From contig NC_084847.1 in the NCBI RefSeq assembly GCF_033115175.1, forward strand, positions 51,593,612 through 51,657,611: a stretch of DNA of 64,000 nucleotides. The letters are read 5' to 3'. Made by a program: the position numbers and the translations under genes. How positions within the stretch are numbered: position 1 is the stretch's first letter; each line of letters opens with the position of its first letter. Positions 54,546 through 64,000 of this stretch are shown here, piece after piece. The DNA is from Lepus europaeus. Its lineage: Eukaryota; Chordata; Mammalia; Lagomorpha; Leporidae. Below the pieces are notes generated by a model. The model saw only the letters and a program-made list of their open reading frames with translations, ran no database searches and was not told where the DNA came from.

Positions 54546-56002
54546 AAACCCATAAAACGTGAGCGCTAAGCACAAGAAACTAACGAACGGCGAACAGTGT
54601 TCCGGGAACGATCCAGAACCCAAGCCTGACGGACAGAGGGGCCAAGGGCGTGGGGGATCCCCTCCTCCGCTCAGTGACTCACTCAGTGCTGCAGGCTGCA
54701 GGAGGCCGGCCCGCCTCACTCCTGCTGGGCTCCCTGCTGCCGGGTGCCCCTGCGGCCTGCCTTTCCTGCAGCAGGTACACACAGGGCTCCTGCGTCTCTT
54801 CGTCTCCACCCACCAGGCACCGTGGGTCATTTTCACACCCTCGGGGCCACTGTCTTCCTCCTTTGCATACGTTCGGGCTTGTCACTAGGAGTCTCAGGAC
54901 GGAGCTGCCACACAGCTCCCTTCAGCTGGCTTGGATCGCGGCTGGAGCACACCTGCCCCTCCTGACGTCCACACAATGCAGCCCACGCTCCAACACGGCC
55001 ACAGCCAACCTCAGCTCTAGATGCCTCAGTCACCCCCTGCCCACTCCGCACGACCCCTAGGGGTGTCCCCACTCAGCCGCCCACGCCCGCCACACACATC
55101 CTCCCAGCCTGGCTCGGGATTTCCCTGCACTGCTGCTGGGCGCTCGGTCTTCAGGTCCTAGGGGACCCCTGAGGCCTGCAGAGCAGGCTGCAGTCCTGGG
55201 CTTCGCCCCACAGGCCGCACAGGTCCAGATATGGGGCCCCCGGCAGCCTCACGGGGTGGGAAAGGGAGGCCCCCCTGCGGGGATGCACTTTGCTTAGGCA
55301 CCTGGCACCTTCTGAACAAGCAGGCTACAAACTGCCCTTGAATTAGGCCACCGCCTTCCTTCCCTCGGGGGATTTGTGCGCTCAGAGCAGGACTGCGCAG
55401 TCTACCCCAACTGGTGGCGACTTCAGCAGGATAGAGCTGCCACCCTTGTCTGGCAGCCGGACACTGTCAGGTGCACGTGGAGGGACCAGGAAGGCCACGT
55501 GATCTCACGGGCCCCTGCCTCCCCAGGGCCCTCCAGCTCGGCTCAGACCCTAACAGGGAAGCCAGCACCCTCTCCCGTGGAAGACACTGGAACGGCCCGG
55601 GAGCAGACCCTTCCCCATGGCTATTCATCCACAGTACCCAACACCCGCACCTCTGCATGGGTCCCGAGTGGGAGGGCTCGCTGTCGCTGACAGCGGGACG
55701 CTGCATCCCCCCCAGGTCCGGCTCCCATCCGTCTCCTCACTGGTCCCGATGTGTCACCCTCTAGACAGCTGACGCTAGCGACAGGGCACCCCTCTCCAGG
55801 GTCTCAAGACGTGACTACCACAAAAAGCTTGCGAAAATGCAATCAAAAGCTGAGTTTACTTTGGAGCAAAAAAAATCTAAATCCACGCATACTTGGGGCC
55901 TTCAAAAAGCACAATAAAAACCACATGCTAAGAAGAAACTACGCAGGGAGCACCACCTTGGCTTGCACAGAAACAATCTCTTCATCCCATTTGCCTACAA
56001 AC
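54546..56002. other. Unassigned sequence with an AT-rich segment
   Basis: 54546-55800 is GC-rich with nothing recognised. 55805-55960 is AT-rich and has the look of an old interspersed repeat (caaaaagcttgcgaaaatgc, gagtttactttggagc), family not assigned. Confidence 0.4.
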
Positions 56003-56356
56003 TTTTTTTTTTTTTTTTTTTTTTAAGATGTATTTATTTGAAAGTCAGAGCTACACAGAGAGAGGAGAGGCAGAGAGAGACAGACAGGTCTTCCATCTGA
56101 TGGTTCACTCCCCAACTGGGCGCAACAGCCGGTGCTGTGCTGGTATGAAGCCAGGAGCCAGGAGCTTCTTCCGGGTCTCCCACGTGGGTGCAGGGCCCCA
56201 AGGACCTGGGCCATCTTCTACTGCTTCTCCAGGCCACAGCAGAGAGCTGGATGGGAAGTGGAGTAGCTGGGAGAACTGGGACTAGAACCGGAGCCTATAT
56301 GGGACGCCCGCACTGCAGGCAGCGGCTTTACCCGCTATGCCACAGCGCTGGCCCTG
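56003..56356 (-). mobile_element. CSINE, full length, minus strand
   Basis: T-run, agatgtatttatttgaaag, body, head gctatgccacagcgctggcc. Confidence 0.95.
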
Positions 56357-57364
56357 CCCATAAACTTTTGGAAGTCCCCTGGCCAGAGCCCCTGGGGATA
56401 GGAAGGTCACAAAGCAAGCTCCACCTGCAGGGGGCGTTCGGACAGAGACCACCGCTGCAGCGTCCCCAAGGATGTCAGTGCCCAGGGCTCCGGCGTGCAG
56501 GTGGCCCGCGACAGTCCACCCACGGGTGGGCTCACGCACAATATGCAAATACAGGCCTCCTGCCCCAACTGCTCAGAAGCACAGGAGAAGCAGCCTGAGG
56601 CTGCGGTAAACCCGGGTCAAAACACTGACCCCGATCCTGACTCCTCAGAGCAGCCCCAGGAACACGGCGCTGAGAGGCGCGGTTTCTGCCGGGCTTTCTG
56701 GAAACTGCAGAGAGCCCGGGGCAGTGGTGCACGCGCAGAGCCGTGCACGCACCTCTCCTCCTGTCGCTCGCTTCCCAGTACCAGAAGCTGCAGGTTTCCC
56801 AGCTCAGGAGGTGGGCGGAGGAGCCGAGGCTGGGCCCACACAAACAGGAGGCACTGTAGGAGCTCGCCCTGCGCCCGACAGCTGCCTCCTTCTGCCATCG
56901 TGCCCACCCGAGCCCCCTCACTTCATGTCCCTCTCACTGATGCTGAGAGGGTGAGGCTCCTCAGCCCAACTGCGGGCCAGCGCCGGGCGGCGGGGCAGGG
57001 AAGCAGAGGCCGCATTCCCGAAGGCCCTGTCCGCCTGCAGTCGCTGCCAAGTCTGCCCACGTGTCCCCGGATTCTGGGGGCTGCTCCCACGGCCCCAGTC
57101 TCTTTCCTGGCCGACGCTAAGTGTGGGCTTCTGTCACCGACCGTTAACAGCCTGCCAGCCAGCCCAGACGCTGCGTTTCTCACGACCACGGCTTTGCGAA
57201 CACCAGCCATGCCTCCTGGGTGCCAGAGGGCACACGGACAGAGACGACGGCGCCCTCGGCCCGCCACGGGGACAGGTCTGGCTTGTGTCTGAGAGGACAC
57301 GTGCTCCCCAGAGCGAACCCTGTGAGTCCGTAGCTAACATCTGAGAATACAGCAGAGGGGCAGC
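56357..57364. other. Unassigned unique sequence
   Basis: No gene or repeat recognised. Confidence 0.45.
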
Positions 57365-57642
57365 GAGCCTCCTGTGTCGCCAGCATGTCACACGGGTGCT
57401 GGTCCCAGGGCCGGCTGCTCCCGTTTCTCCAGCTATGGTCCTGGGAAGGCAGCAAAGATGGTCCACGTGCTTGGCCCCGACCACCCACGTGGGAGACCCG
57501 GACGCCGTCCCAGGCTCCTGGCTTCAGCCTGGCCCAGCCCCAGTTGTTAAAGCTATCTGGGGCAAGAACAGTAGCCGGGAGATCTCTTCCTCTCTCCCTC
57601 TCTGTAGCACTCTACCTTTCAAATACATCTTTAAAAAATATA
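57365..57642 (+). mobile_element. CSINE, older copy
   Basis: gcctcctgtgtcgccagc, cacacgggtgctggtcccag, cctttcaaatacatcttta. Confidence 0.85.
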
Positions 57643-58669
57643 AAGCATCATTTGATGATGCTAGTGAGGGCAGACTAGCTTGTACAGAGGACTGTATTTT
57701 TAGCTTCTCTTAGACACAGAGGCCACAAGAACAGCAGAAAAACAGGGAAGCTGGAAAAAGACCAAAGACACAACTACAATACACTACAACCCGGCCAGCA
57801 GAGGGACGCGGCCCCCAACGCAGTCACCACTGATACCATCAACAGCCGAGGGTTATACATACACAGGACACAATCTATGCATCGTCAGCTTCTGACGCCT
57901 CACACACAGGCAGGTCGGGAGTAACGCAGGTGCAGAGGAAGCCTGCGGCCCAGACCCGGTTCTGGGGCGGCCCAGGGAGAGCTGGGTCTCACTGACAGCT
58001 CAGCAGGCCCGTCACAGCCCAGAATGTGAGGCCCTCAGCCCCCAGTGTCCCACAGGACATCGACGGAGGCCTCGCCTCGCAAAGAGCCCGTGGCTAGCGT
58101 CGGGCCAGAAGCACACGTCCCCAAGCACAACAGGAAGCCGGGTGGCAGGGTCAGCGGCACGGGGGTGGGGTGGGGGGGGGCACTGACTTCTCACACCACG
58201 GGTTGTACCTGATGGCAGATCCCGCCCGTGGGCGTGCACGGGGGCTGAGTGGGCTTTTCACAGCTACCGCCCCTCTGCTGGGGAGATGCGACCGGTCGGC
58301 AGCTGTGTACTTACTGTTGCCTGCTGGATTCTCAGGACAGGGCAGGTACCGGCCCAGCTACGCAGCTGGTGCCTCTCTTTATATGAACTTTCTTAAGCAC
58401 GGGTGGAGCGGAAAGGTTATCTCCTGCGCCCGAGGTGCTGGCTCCTGTGAGGCCCGTGCAGGAGCCTCGGCCCAGCCCCACCCGGGACACCTGCGCTGTC
58501 CCTGCGGTGAGAAGAGCAGAGCGGGGCTGGGGGTCTCCAGGGTCTCCGAATCCCCGGACTAAGCAGAGCCTGACTCCACCTCCAGGCCCAGTGACGTTGT
58601 TACACCAAGGCCCGCACACGGGGCTTCATGCTCCAAGCAGCCACGAGCACAGCTCAGCGTACAGCACCA
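57643..58669. other. Unassigned sequence downstream of FKBP6
   Basis: No repeat body or exon recognised. It has a G-run at 58167-58177. FKBP6 transcripts may extend into it if the proximal polyadenylation signal is not the main one. Confidence 0.45.
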
Positions 58670-58828
58670 ACATTTTTTTTTTTTTTTTAATCGCGAAGGT
58701 CAAGCCCCCAGATGTCTGGGTGATGTTTCTGGCAGGGCCCCTCCGTGAGAAGGCACCCAGCTGTGGGCCTGTCTCCTCCCACTCTCCCCCAGGGGTCCAT
58801 CTGGGGCCACCCCCGCCAGCCACTACCT
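58670..58828 (-). other. FKBP6: FKBP6 3' UTR (putative proximal end)
   Basis: From the FKBP6 stop down to a minus-strand ATTAAA at 58686-58691 that runs into an A-run (T-run on plus at 58672-58688). The end is uncertain, because the A-run could itself be a retrotransposon remnant or an internal A tract. Confidence 0.4.
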
Positions 58829-58919
58829 TCAGTGCTGTGCCACGGCCGGGCCGTCGGCACACGTCGCGAACATTCGGTGACACATCTCCCTCTCTCTGTC
58901 CGTGTAGTCCTTGTAGCAG
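58829..58919 (-). CDS. FKBP6: FKBP6 last coding exon
   Basis: FKBP6 is a germ-cell FK506-binding-like co-chaperone that works with HSP90 and HSP72, needed for meiosis and transposon silencing in male germ cells. This exon follows the acceptor gattctgcccgcag. Its first base completes a serine codon, then it reads CYKDYTDREREMCHRMFAT and CADGPAVAQH, with TGA at 58831-58829. It corresponds to human (S)CYRDYVDKEKEMWHRMFAP... The otherwise conserved tryptophan in EMWHRM is cysteine here (tgt), and the last residues differ from human. The frame is open and the length (29 residues) matches, so it is probably functional. The 371-base intron to its upstream exon is CpG-rich. Confidence 0.92.
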
Positions 58920-59290
58920 CTGCGGGCAGAATCGTGGGGTCAGGGAAGGCAGTGTGTGGCTGGGCACCCCGAGCAGGGCGTGGAGCCCCCAGCCCTCCAT
59001 CAAGAACGGGAGGAAGTGACCGGAGGGGTAGGGGGCGGGGAAGGGACGAAAAGCCCTCCTCTGAACAGACGGCCGCGGGAGGCAGAGGGGCTGCCCACAC
59101 CTCCAGGTCTGACCCCACGGAGGCCTGCAGAGGGACGGAACATCCCCGCAAACAGCCGCTCCAGCCCCAGGTGAGGGGCGCCGGGGAGACGGCCACGTAC
59201 ACACGGCCACTTTCCGAGTCTTCCCTACAGTTCGCATCCGGGGCCCGCGGTGGGGACGCGAGCCCCCCCCGCACACCGGCGCACACTCAC

Positions 59291-59400
59291 CTGGCCAGCT
59301 TCTTCAGCTCGCTGTTGATGTCATGATTGAAGGGCTGCTGCTTCTGGGCTCGGACGAGGAAATCCCGGGCCTTCTCGTACTCAGTCATGAGGAGACAGGC
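59291..59400 (-). CDS. FKBP6: FKBP6 internal exon, third TPR repeat
   Basis: The exon reads ACLLMTEYEKARDFLVRAQ, then KQQPFNHDINSELKKLA, plus two bases (ag) of a split serine codon. It matches human FKBP6 around residues 262-298 (ACLLLTEYQKARDF...), the C-terminal part of the TPR domain that binds the EEVD ends of heat-shock chaperones. Acceptor ctccctcgtcacag and donor gccag/gtgagt are canonical. It is 110 bases, entering in phase 0. Substitutions are conservative (L to M, Q to E, E to Q, N to S). Confidence 0.96.
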
Positions 59401-59611
59401 CTGTGACGAGGGAGAGGCTTCGAGAGCACACGTGGCGCAGGAGGCGAGAAGGCGCCAGGACGCTCTCACACCTCCTCCCCCCCCCCAAAACAGTCTGGGC
59501 ACTCTGAACCCTCTGCTTTGTTTTGTAAATTCACAACACTTCAGAAAGAAAAGCAACACTGTGGTCCTTGTGTGGGGAGGGCCACACTTCACTCCCGGGG
59601 CGTCCGCTCAC

Positions 59612-59806
59612 CTGTCCGCACCGGAACAGGGCCTTGGTGTTCTTGTCGTCGATGCTCAGAGCCTGCTCGCCGTAGCACAGGGCCGAGGCCGGCCGCTCCA
59701 GCTTCAGGTACGTGAAAGACAGGTTGAGGAGGACAAGCAGCTTGGCGGCCTCCACCAGGTGCTGCTCCCCGGGGGCCGCCGACCGCCGGTGCAGGAGCAG
59801 CAAGGC
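59612..59806 (-). CDS. FKBP6: FKBP6 internal exon, second TPR repeat
   Basis: 65 codons read ALLLLHRRSAAPGEQHLVEA, then AKLLVLLNLSFTYLKLER and PASALCYGEQALSIDDKNTK, ending ALFRCGQ. They match human FKBP6 around residues 197-261. 'LNLSFTYLKL' and 'ALCYGEQAL' are the TPR helices. The donor is cag/gtgagc. The acceptor (ctctctctcgccag) directly abuts an octamer microsatellite on the intron side. Both exon ends are in phase 0. One notable change is P to L at AKLPVLL. All upstream exons, including the FKBP domain, are outside the window. Confidence 0.96.
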
Positions 59807-59854
59807 CTGGCGAGAGAGAGCGAGAGAGCGAGAGAGCGAGAGAGCGAGAGAGGG
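59807..59854 (-). repeat. Octamer microsatellite forming an FKBP6 polypyrimidine tract
   Basis: On the plus strand, cgagagag repeats about five times directly next to the exon. On the minus strand this is (ctctctcg)n ending in ccag, so the repeat is the polypyrimidine tract of the splice acceptor at 59807/59806. Confidence 0.95.
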
Positions 59855-60049
59855 CAGCTCGGAGGAGGCACGGCCGTGCATGTCCCTAAAGCCCGCACCC
59901 GACGCGCTGTTCAAGTGGACAGACACATTCGGGGAGTCTGCAGTATGTCCAAGTCAGCACTACTTCTGTACTCCAAATGAGATTCAATAACTCAGCTCAC
60001 CAGTGAGAAAAATCTATTTAAAATAGCATAAAAAAATAAAAGGAGCGGC

Positions 60050-60905
60050 AATGCAGTTAAAAGAAGTGCAACACTTGTACAGGCACACGACAGAACGCCG
60101 CCGAGAGAGCAGGGCCCAGGACGCAATCCAGAGAGCAGAGGGCGCTGGCAGGACGGGGGAACGGACACCTGACACAGGCACCGACACCCAGCACGCCCAG
60201 GACGCCAGCGTTCAAATGGGCAGATGAGCGTTTCCCAGAATACAAACGGCCAACAAGCACGTGAGCAAACGTCCCGTGTCGTCAGCTATCAAGGAAAGGA
60301 AGGCGAAAACCATGACATCATCTCACCTGTGTTATAATCTCAGAACAGAAAAGACCAACGCTGGCGAGGCCAGGGAGAAGAGGGGCCCTCAGAACACTGT
60401 TGGGGGATGCAAACACCCCGGCCGTCACGGCGGACAGTATGGAGGCTCCTCAGACACTAAAACCAGACCCCACACAGGGTCCGCCCTTCCCTCTTCTGGG
60501 TGCGTCCCCAAAGAGAAGGAACCCAGTCTGGCCAGGAGACACCTGCACGCCCATGTTCACAGCAGCGCCGTTCTCAACAGCCAAGCAGGGAATCCCCCAC
60601 GCCGTCTCAACAGGTGGATGAGGGAGAAAACGTGCTGCACACACACAGGCGGGGGGGGGGGGGGAGGGCTGCAGGGAGGTGGGGCAACGGGCCCAGAACA
60701 CAGCGGGCGGGAAGAGTAAGTTCTGTGTCACACAGCCCCGCGGCTCAGGGCCCCACAGGCTACTACGTACTACGTGGGCACCTGGGAGAGCTGGTGGCTG
60801 CAGCCACAGAGAAACGTGCGGGAGATGGAACGGCCAGCTGGTCTGGATCGCTCGGGACACACCATACACACGTGCCAAAATGCCACACTGCACTCTGTAA
60901 GTGTG
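60050..60905 (+). mobile_element. L1 ORF2 3' portion, plus strand
   Basis: caaatgggcagatgagcg, tacaaacggccaacaagcac, gctatcaaggaaagg, gctggcgaggccaggg, acactgttgggggatgc, cagtatggaggctcctcag, cacgcccatgttcacagcag and caacaggtggatgagg are collinear with the end of L1 ORF2. Frame-disrupting changes make it noncoding. It lies opposite to FKBP6 transcription. Confidence 0.92.
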
Positions 60906-60932
60906 TCACGTTAAAAAAAAAAAAAAGAAAAT

Positions 60933-61262
60933 GGGCTGGCGCCATGGCCGGCACACTGGGTTCTAGTCCCGGTCGGGGCGCCGGATTCTGTCCCGGTTGC
61001 CCCTCTTCCAGGCCAGCTCTCTGCTGTGGCCAGGGAGTGCAGTGGAGGATGGCCCAAGTCCTTGGGCCCTGCACCCCATGGGAGACCAGGAGAAGCACCT
61101 GGCTCCTGCCATCGGAACAGCGCAGTGCGCCGGCCACAGCGCGCCTACCGCGGCGGCCATTGGAGGGTGAACCAACGGCAAAAGGAAGACCTTTCTCTCT
61201 GTCTCCCTCTACTGTCCACTCTGCCTGTCCAAAAAAAAAAAAAAAAAAAAAAAGAAAGAAAG
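60933..61262 (+). mobile_element. CSINE, 'cggggcgccgg' subfamily, head-deleted
   Basis: gggctggcgccatggccggc jumps directly to cactgggttctagtccc; about 35 bases of head are missing. The rest is well preserved and ends in a long A-run at 61231-61253. Confidence 0.95.
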
Positions 61263-61472
61263 AAAATGAAAGATAACCCACAGAAATGGAAGCTGTCCCA
61301 CGCTCACGGGGTGGAAGGCTTCCCTTCACCTCGCCCACACCAACGCACAGAGTCAACGCACCCACTGCCAACGTTTAAAGAGCCTTCTCGCAGAAAAGGA
61401 CACGTCGACTCAAAAACCCACATGGCAATCCAGGTTATCCCAAATAGCCAAACACTCTTGGGAAAGAACATC

Positions 61473-61658
61473 AGGGGCCGGCACGGTGGCACAATGGGTT
61501 AAGCCGCTGCCTGCAATGCCGGCATCCCACACTGGCACTGGTTCAAGCCTGGCTGTCCCACTTGGATCCAGCTGCCTGCTAATGCCCCTGGGAACGCAGG
61601 GGGGGGGACGGTCCGAGTGCTTGGGCCCCTGCACCCCTGTGAGAGACCAGGATGAAGC
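61473..61658 (+). mobile_element. CSINE head half, plus strand
   Basis: ggggccggcacggtggcacaa to gagaccaggatgaagctt. The tail half is absent. Confidence 0.92.
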
Positions 61659-61800
61659 TTGGGCCATTTTCCACTGCTTTGCCAAGCGTATTAGCAGAGA
61701 GCTGCATTGGAAGTGGAGCAGCCAGGACTAGAGCCAGCACCCATGTGGGATGCCGGCACTGCAGGCGGCGGCTTTACCCGTTACGCCACAGCGCCGGTGC
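61659..61800 (-). mobile_element. CSINE head half, minus strand
   Basis: gggccattttccactgctttg to gttacgccacagcgccgg. It is joined back-to-back to the plus-strand half, giving an inverted pair with no spacer. Confidence 0.92.
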
Positions 61801-62010
61801 CCTGGCTTTAACTGGTAAAATGTGAAATAGTGCTGACAGTGACGGGGAGCAGTTCTAACCCTGGACGTGGCTGTGGGACTCGAGGTTGGTGCAGCTCCTC
61901 AAAGACATAAAAATGGTGTTCCCATGTGATCCAGAAACTGCGCTCCTGCAAATACACCCTAGAAAGCTGAACCACCTGTCTACACCAGCAACTCAGCAGC
62001 GTAACCAGGA
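61801..62010 (+). mobile_element. L1 ORF2 fragment, plus strand
   Basis: gttggtgcagctcctcaaag, cccatgtgatccagaaactg and acaccctagaaagctgaacc match in order the L1 'tatgacccagcaattcc... gagaactgaa' segment. Confidence 0.8.
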
Positions 62011-62534
62011 AGCAGGAACAACAACTCTGCCCACCAGCCCTGAACAGACCTGCAGAAGGCAGGAGAGCACAGCGAGGGGGACCTCAGGGGCCAGGAGCTA
62101 GGGCCTCGGCGGCAATGACACAGCCCAGCCGAGCAGAGCCCGGGCAGACGGGTCAGAGCCAGGAGAGCTGAGTGGGGGCCGAGGAGGACGGGTCAGCATT
62201 GCCCTGCTCACCGGCCATGTATGTCAGGTGGTCACGGCCTCAGGAGACAGCAGATCTTCTGAACAAAGGGATCCAGGGGGGCCTGGATTTGGGGGCAGGC
62301 AAGGGGCATCCAAGGAGGGTCACGGGGACAGGCAGCGAGCACCTGCACCCTCCCTTTGCTCCCAGTGCTCCAGCAGCCAGACGGCTGCATGGGCAGCAGG
62401 GGCAACACTGCAAGGCCCCAAGGACACCTGTCCCTGAAGTGCATGTGGGCCCTACCCGGCCACACGGCCACCCACCCACCACGTCCCTGCAGTGGCCCAA
62501 CTGCTCTCTGACCCGTCTCGCGAATCTCAGCGGT

Positions 62535-62862
62535 TGGGGCCAGTGGTGTAGCAGTAAAGCCACGGCCTGCAACACTGGCATCCACTATGGGTGCCGGTTC
62601 AAGTCCTGGTTGCTCCACTTCTGATTCAGCTATCTGCTAATGCACCTGGGAAAGCAATGGAAGATGGCCCAGGCGCTTAGGCCCCTGCACCATACGGGAG
62701 ACTGGGATGAAGCTGTTGGCTTTGGCCCAGCCCAGCTCCGGCCGTTGCAGCCATCTGGGGAGTGAACCAGCAGATGGACGATGTCTGTCCGTCTGTCTCT
62801 CCTCCCCACCCCTCCCCTCCCATTCTGCCTTTCAAATGAATACAATCAATATTTTAAAGAGA
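62535..62862 (+). mobile_element. CSINE, full length
   Basis: ttggggccagtggtgtagcag, tatgggtgccggttcaag, tttcaaatgaatacaatc. Confidence 0.94.
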
Positions 62863-62910
62863 TCCTTGGCAGCCACCAGAAGCTCCCTGGTGACTTGAGG
62901 AAAGCCTGGC

Positions 62911-62980
62911 CGTGTGTGTGTGTGCGCGTGTGTGGGGGTGTGTGTGCGTGTGTGCGTGGGTGTGGGGGTGTGCGTGTGGC
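62911..62980. repeat. (TG)n-rich microsatellite
   Basis: Alternating tgtgtgtgcgcgtgtgtggg-type sequence over about 70 bases, with interruptions. Confidence 0.9.
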
Positions 62981-64000
62981 CTCCTGCATCCCTGAGCCGT
63001 TCTCCCACTTCCACAGGGATGGGTATTTTCTGGCAGGGCAGACACATCCGGAACACCGGCGTCTGCCAGCCTGGCCCAGCCAGGCGTGGTGTGCGTGCCC
63101 CCGGCCTGGGACAGTGCTGAGAGGGACTGAGTTCAGGGTACTGCTATCCGGGTCTCCGTGACTTGCTACGAACAATGCCCACGGCCACGTTCTCCAAGGC
63201 ACAGAACACACGGAAAAAGGCCTGAGATTTAAGACACAGAGAAGAAACTCTAAAAATTATAATCACAAAGAATCAAAGAGAAAATAATGCATGCGTGAAA
63301 TAAGAACAGAAATCTGGGGAAAAAATAGAACAAAGGGTCCTTGGAAAACATTTTAATGAAAAATTCATTAGAAGAGATGGTTTTAAAACGTCAAGGAAAG
63401 CTCGCAGACGGTGGGCCAGAGAGGGGGGGCACGGGGGGAGCCGGGGGCCGCTCAGTGCACGAGGTCTGATCCGCACACGAGACACAGGAGTGAGTAAAGA
63501 AAGAACTGAGCACCACGTCCCAGGGTCGAGGAGAAATGAAAGACAGAGACCGAGGGCTCAGGGCGCCCCCCCCCCCACGCCCACCCTGTAAAACCTAGGA
63601 ACGCTGGTGGAAACCCCTCCTGAAAGCCCGCTTCTCCCCAGAGGAAGAAAGGTCACGTAGGAAGGAACGCGACAACGCCCCAGACCTCTCCACGGCAAGC
63701 CGGCGACTACAAAAGCTAAGCGTCTGCCGAGCCCACGCCAAGGGACTCCATCAGAACAAAGCGGCGCGGGTGCGGCGAGAAAGAGGACGGGAAAGCCACA
63801 GGCCAGCACCGCGGGGCAGCCGCGGGGCAGGAGCTGTGCAGAGGGCCCGGCACCTCCGGCCTGACCCGAGTGCCGGCACTGCCCCAGAAACCCGGCGGCT
63901 GGCGGGGGAGGCTCGGCCTGCCTGGAGGACGGCGCGCAAAGGCGCTTTCTACCGGGGAAAGTTGGGCCCAACAGCGAGACTGAGAGAGGGTGAGGCAGAG

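Larger units (their letters stand above)
59855..64000 (-). other. FKBP6: FKBP6 intron, partial
   Basis: No exon encoding the preceding FKBP6 sequence (YDAKVRYKR segment or FKBP domain) could be found on the minus strand up to the window edge. The span is therefore read as intron filled with L1 and SINE copies. The last 1.1 kb includes AT-rich, possibly L1-derived sequence at 63200-63410. Confidence 0.75.

Noticed and set aside
24609-61371. Many short open frames with shared peptides such as 'GRPGRSSWLLA' and 'SQEPGASSRSP'.
   Set aside because: These are translations of CSINE copies in either direction.
12031-62862. tRNA genes suggested by A- and B-box-like sequences (for example ggttcaaatcc).
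   Set aside because: Every instance lies at the head of a CSINE, which derives from a tRNA; the cloverleaf is not preserved.
59855-64000. Search for further FKBP6 exons on the minus strand.
   Set aside because: No segment encodes the preceding YDAKVRYKR region or the FKBP fold; the sequence is L1, SINE and unassigned intron.
1-64000. Endogenous retrovirus or DNA transposon with intact genes.
   Set aside because: No reverse transcriptase, integrase, envelope or transposase motifs were seen in any frame apart from decayed L1 ORF2 DNA, and no LTR pair was found by eye.

Overview
This is a piece of a lagomorph nuclear genome, most likely the European rabbit (Oryctolagus cuniculus). Two things point there. 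About fifty copies of the lagomorph tRNA-derived C-repeat (CSINE) family are spread over 64 kb, with heads of the type 'ggccggcgctgtggcg' and tails of the type 'tttcaaataaataaatc'. The three recognisable genes, BAZ1B, FZD9 and FKBP6, also sit in the order and relative orientation known for the mammalian Williams-Beuren region (human 7q11.23), read here from the opposite side.

Layout. Positions 1-4440 hold the last three coding exons and 3' UTR of BAZ1B (+), including its bromodomain. FZD9 (-) is a single-exon Frizzled receptor at 7159-8931 with a CpG-island promoter. It converges tail-to-tail with BAZ1B across about 2.4 kb. Roughly 9.5-58.7 kb is a GC-rich intergenic interval with no convincing protein-coding gene. 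It is filled with CSINEs (several nested or inverted), decayed L1 fragments, a few MIRs, three GC-rich minisatellites (21-bp, 15-bp and 18-31-bp units) and several CpG islands without an assigned gene. The last three coding exons of FKBP6 (-) lie at 58829-59806; its upstream exons are beyond the right edge.

The three genes do not form a pathway. BAZ1B is a chromatin remodeller subunit and kinase, FZD9 a Wnt receptor, and FKBP6 a germline co-chaperone linked to meiosis and piRNA. They are neighbours by conserved synteny.

I found no new protein system. The observations most worth checking are: a minisatellite with perfect 167-bp higher-order repeats (18483-19394); a candidate unannotated terminal exon with polyadenylation signal on the minus strand (43565-43984); a CpG island with a palindromic CRE and clean splice donors (19640-20900); and an octamer microsatellite that forms the polypyrimidine tract of an FKBP6 splice acceptor (59807-59854). 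SINE boundaries are by eye and may be off by 5-20 bases.
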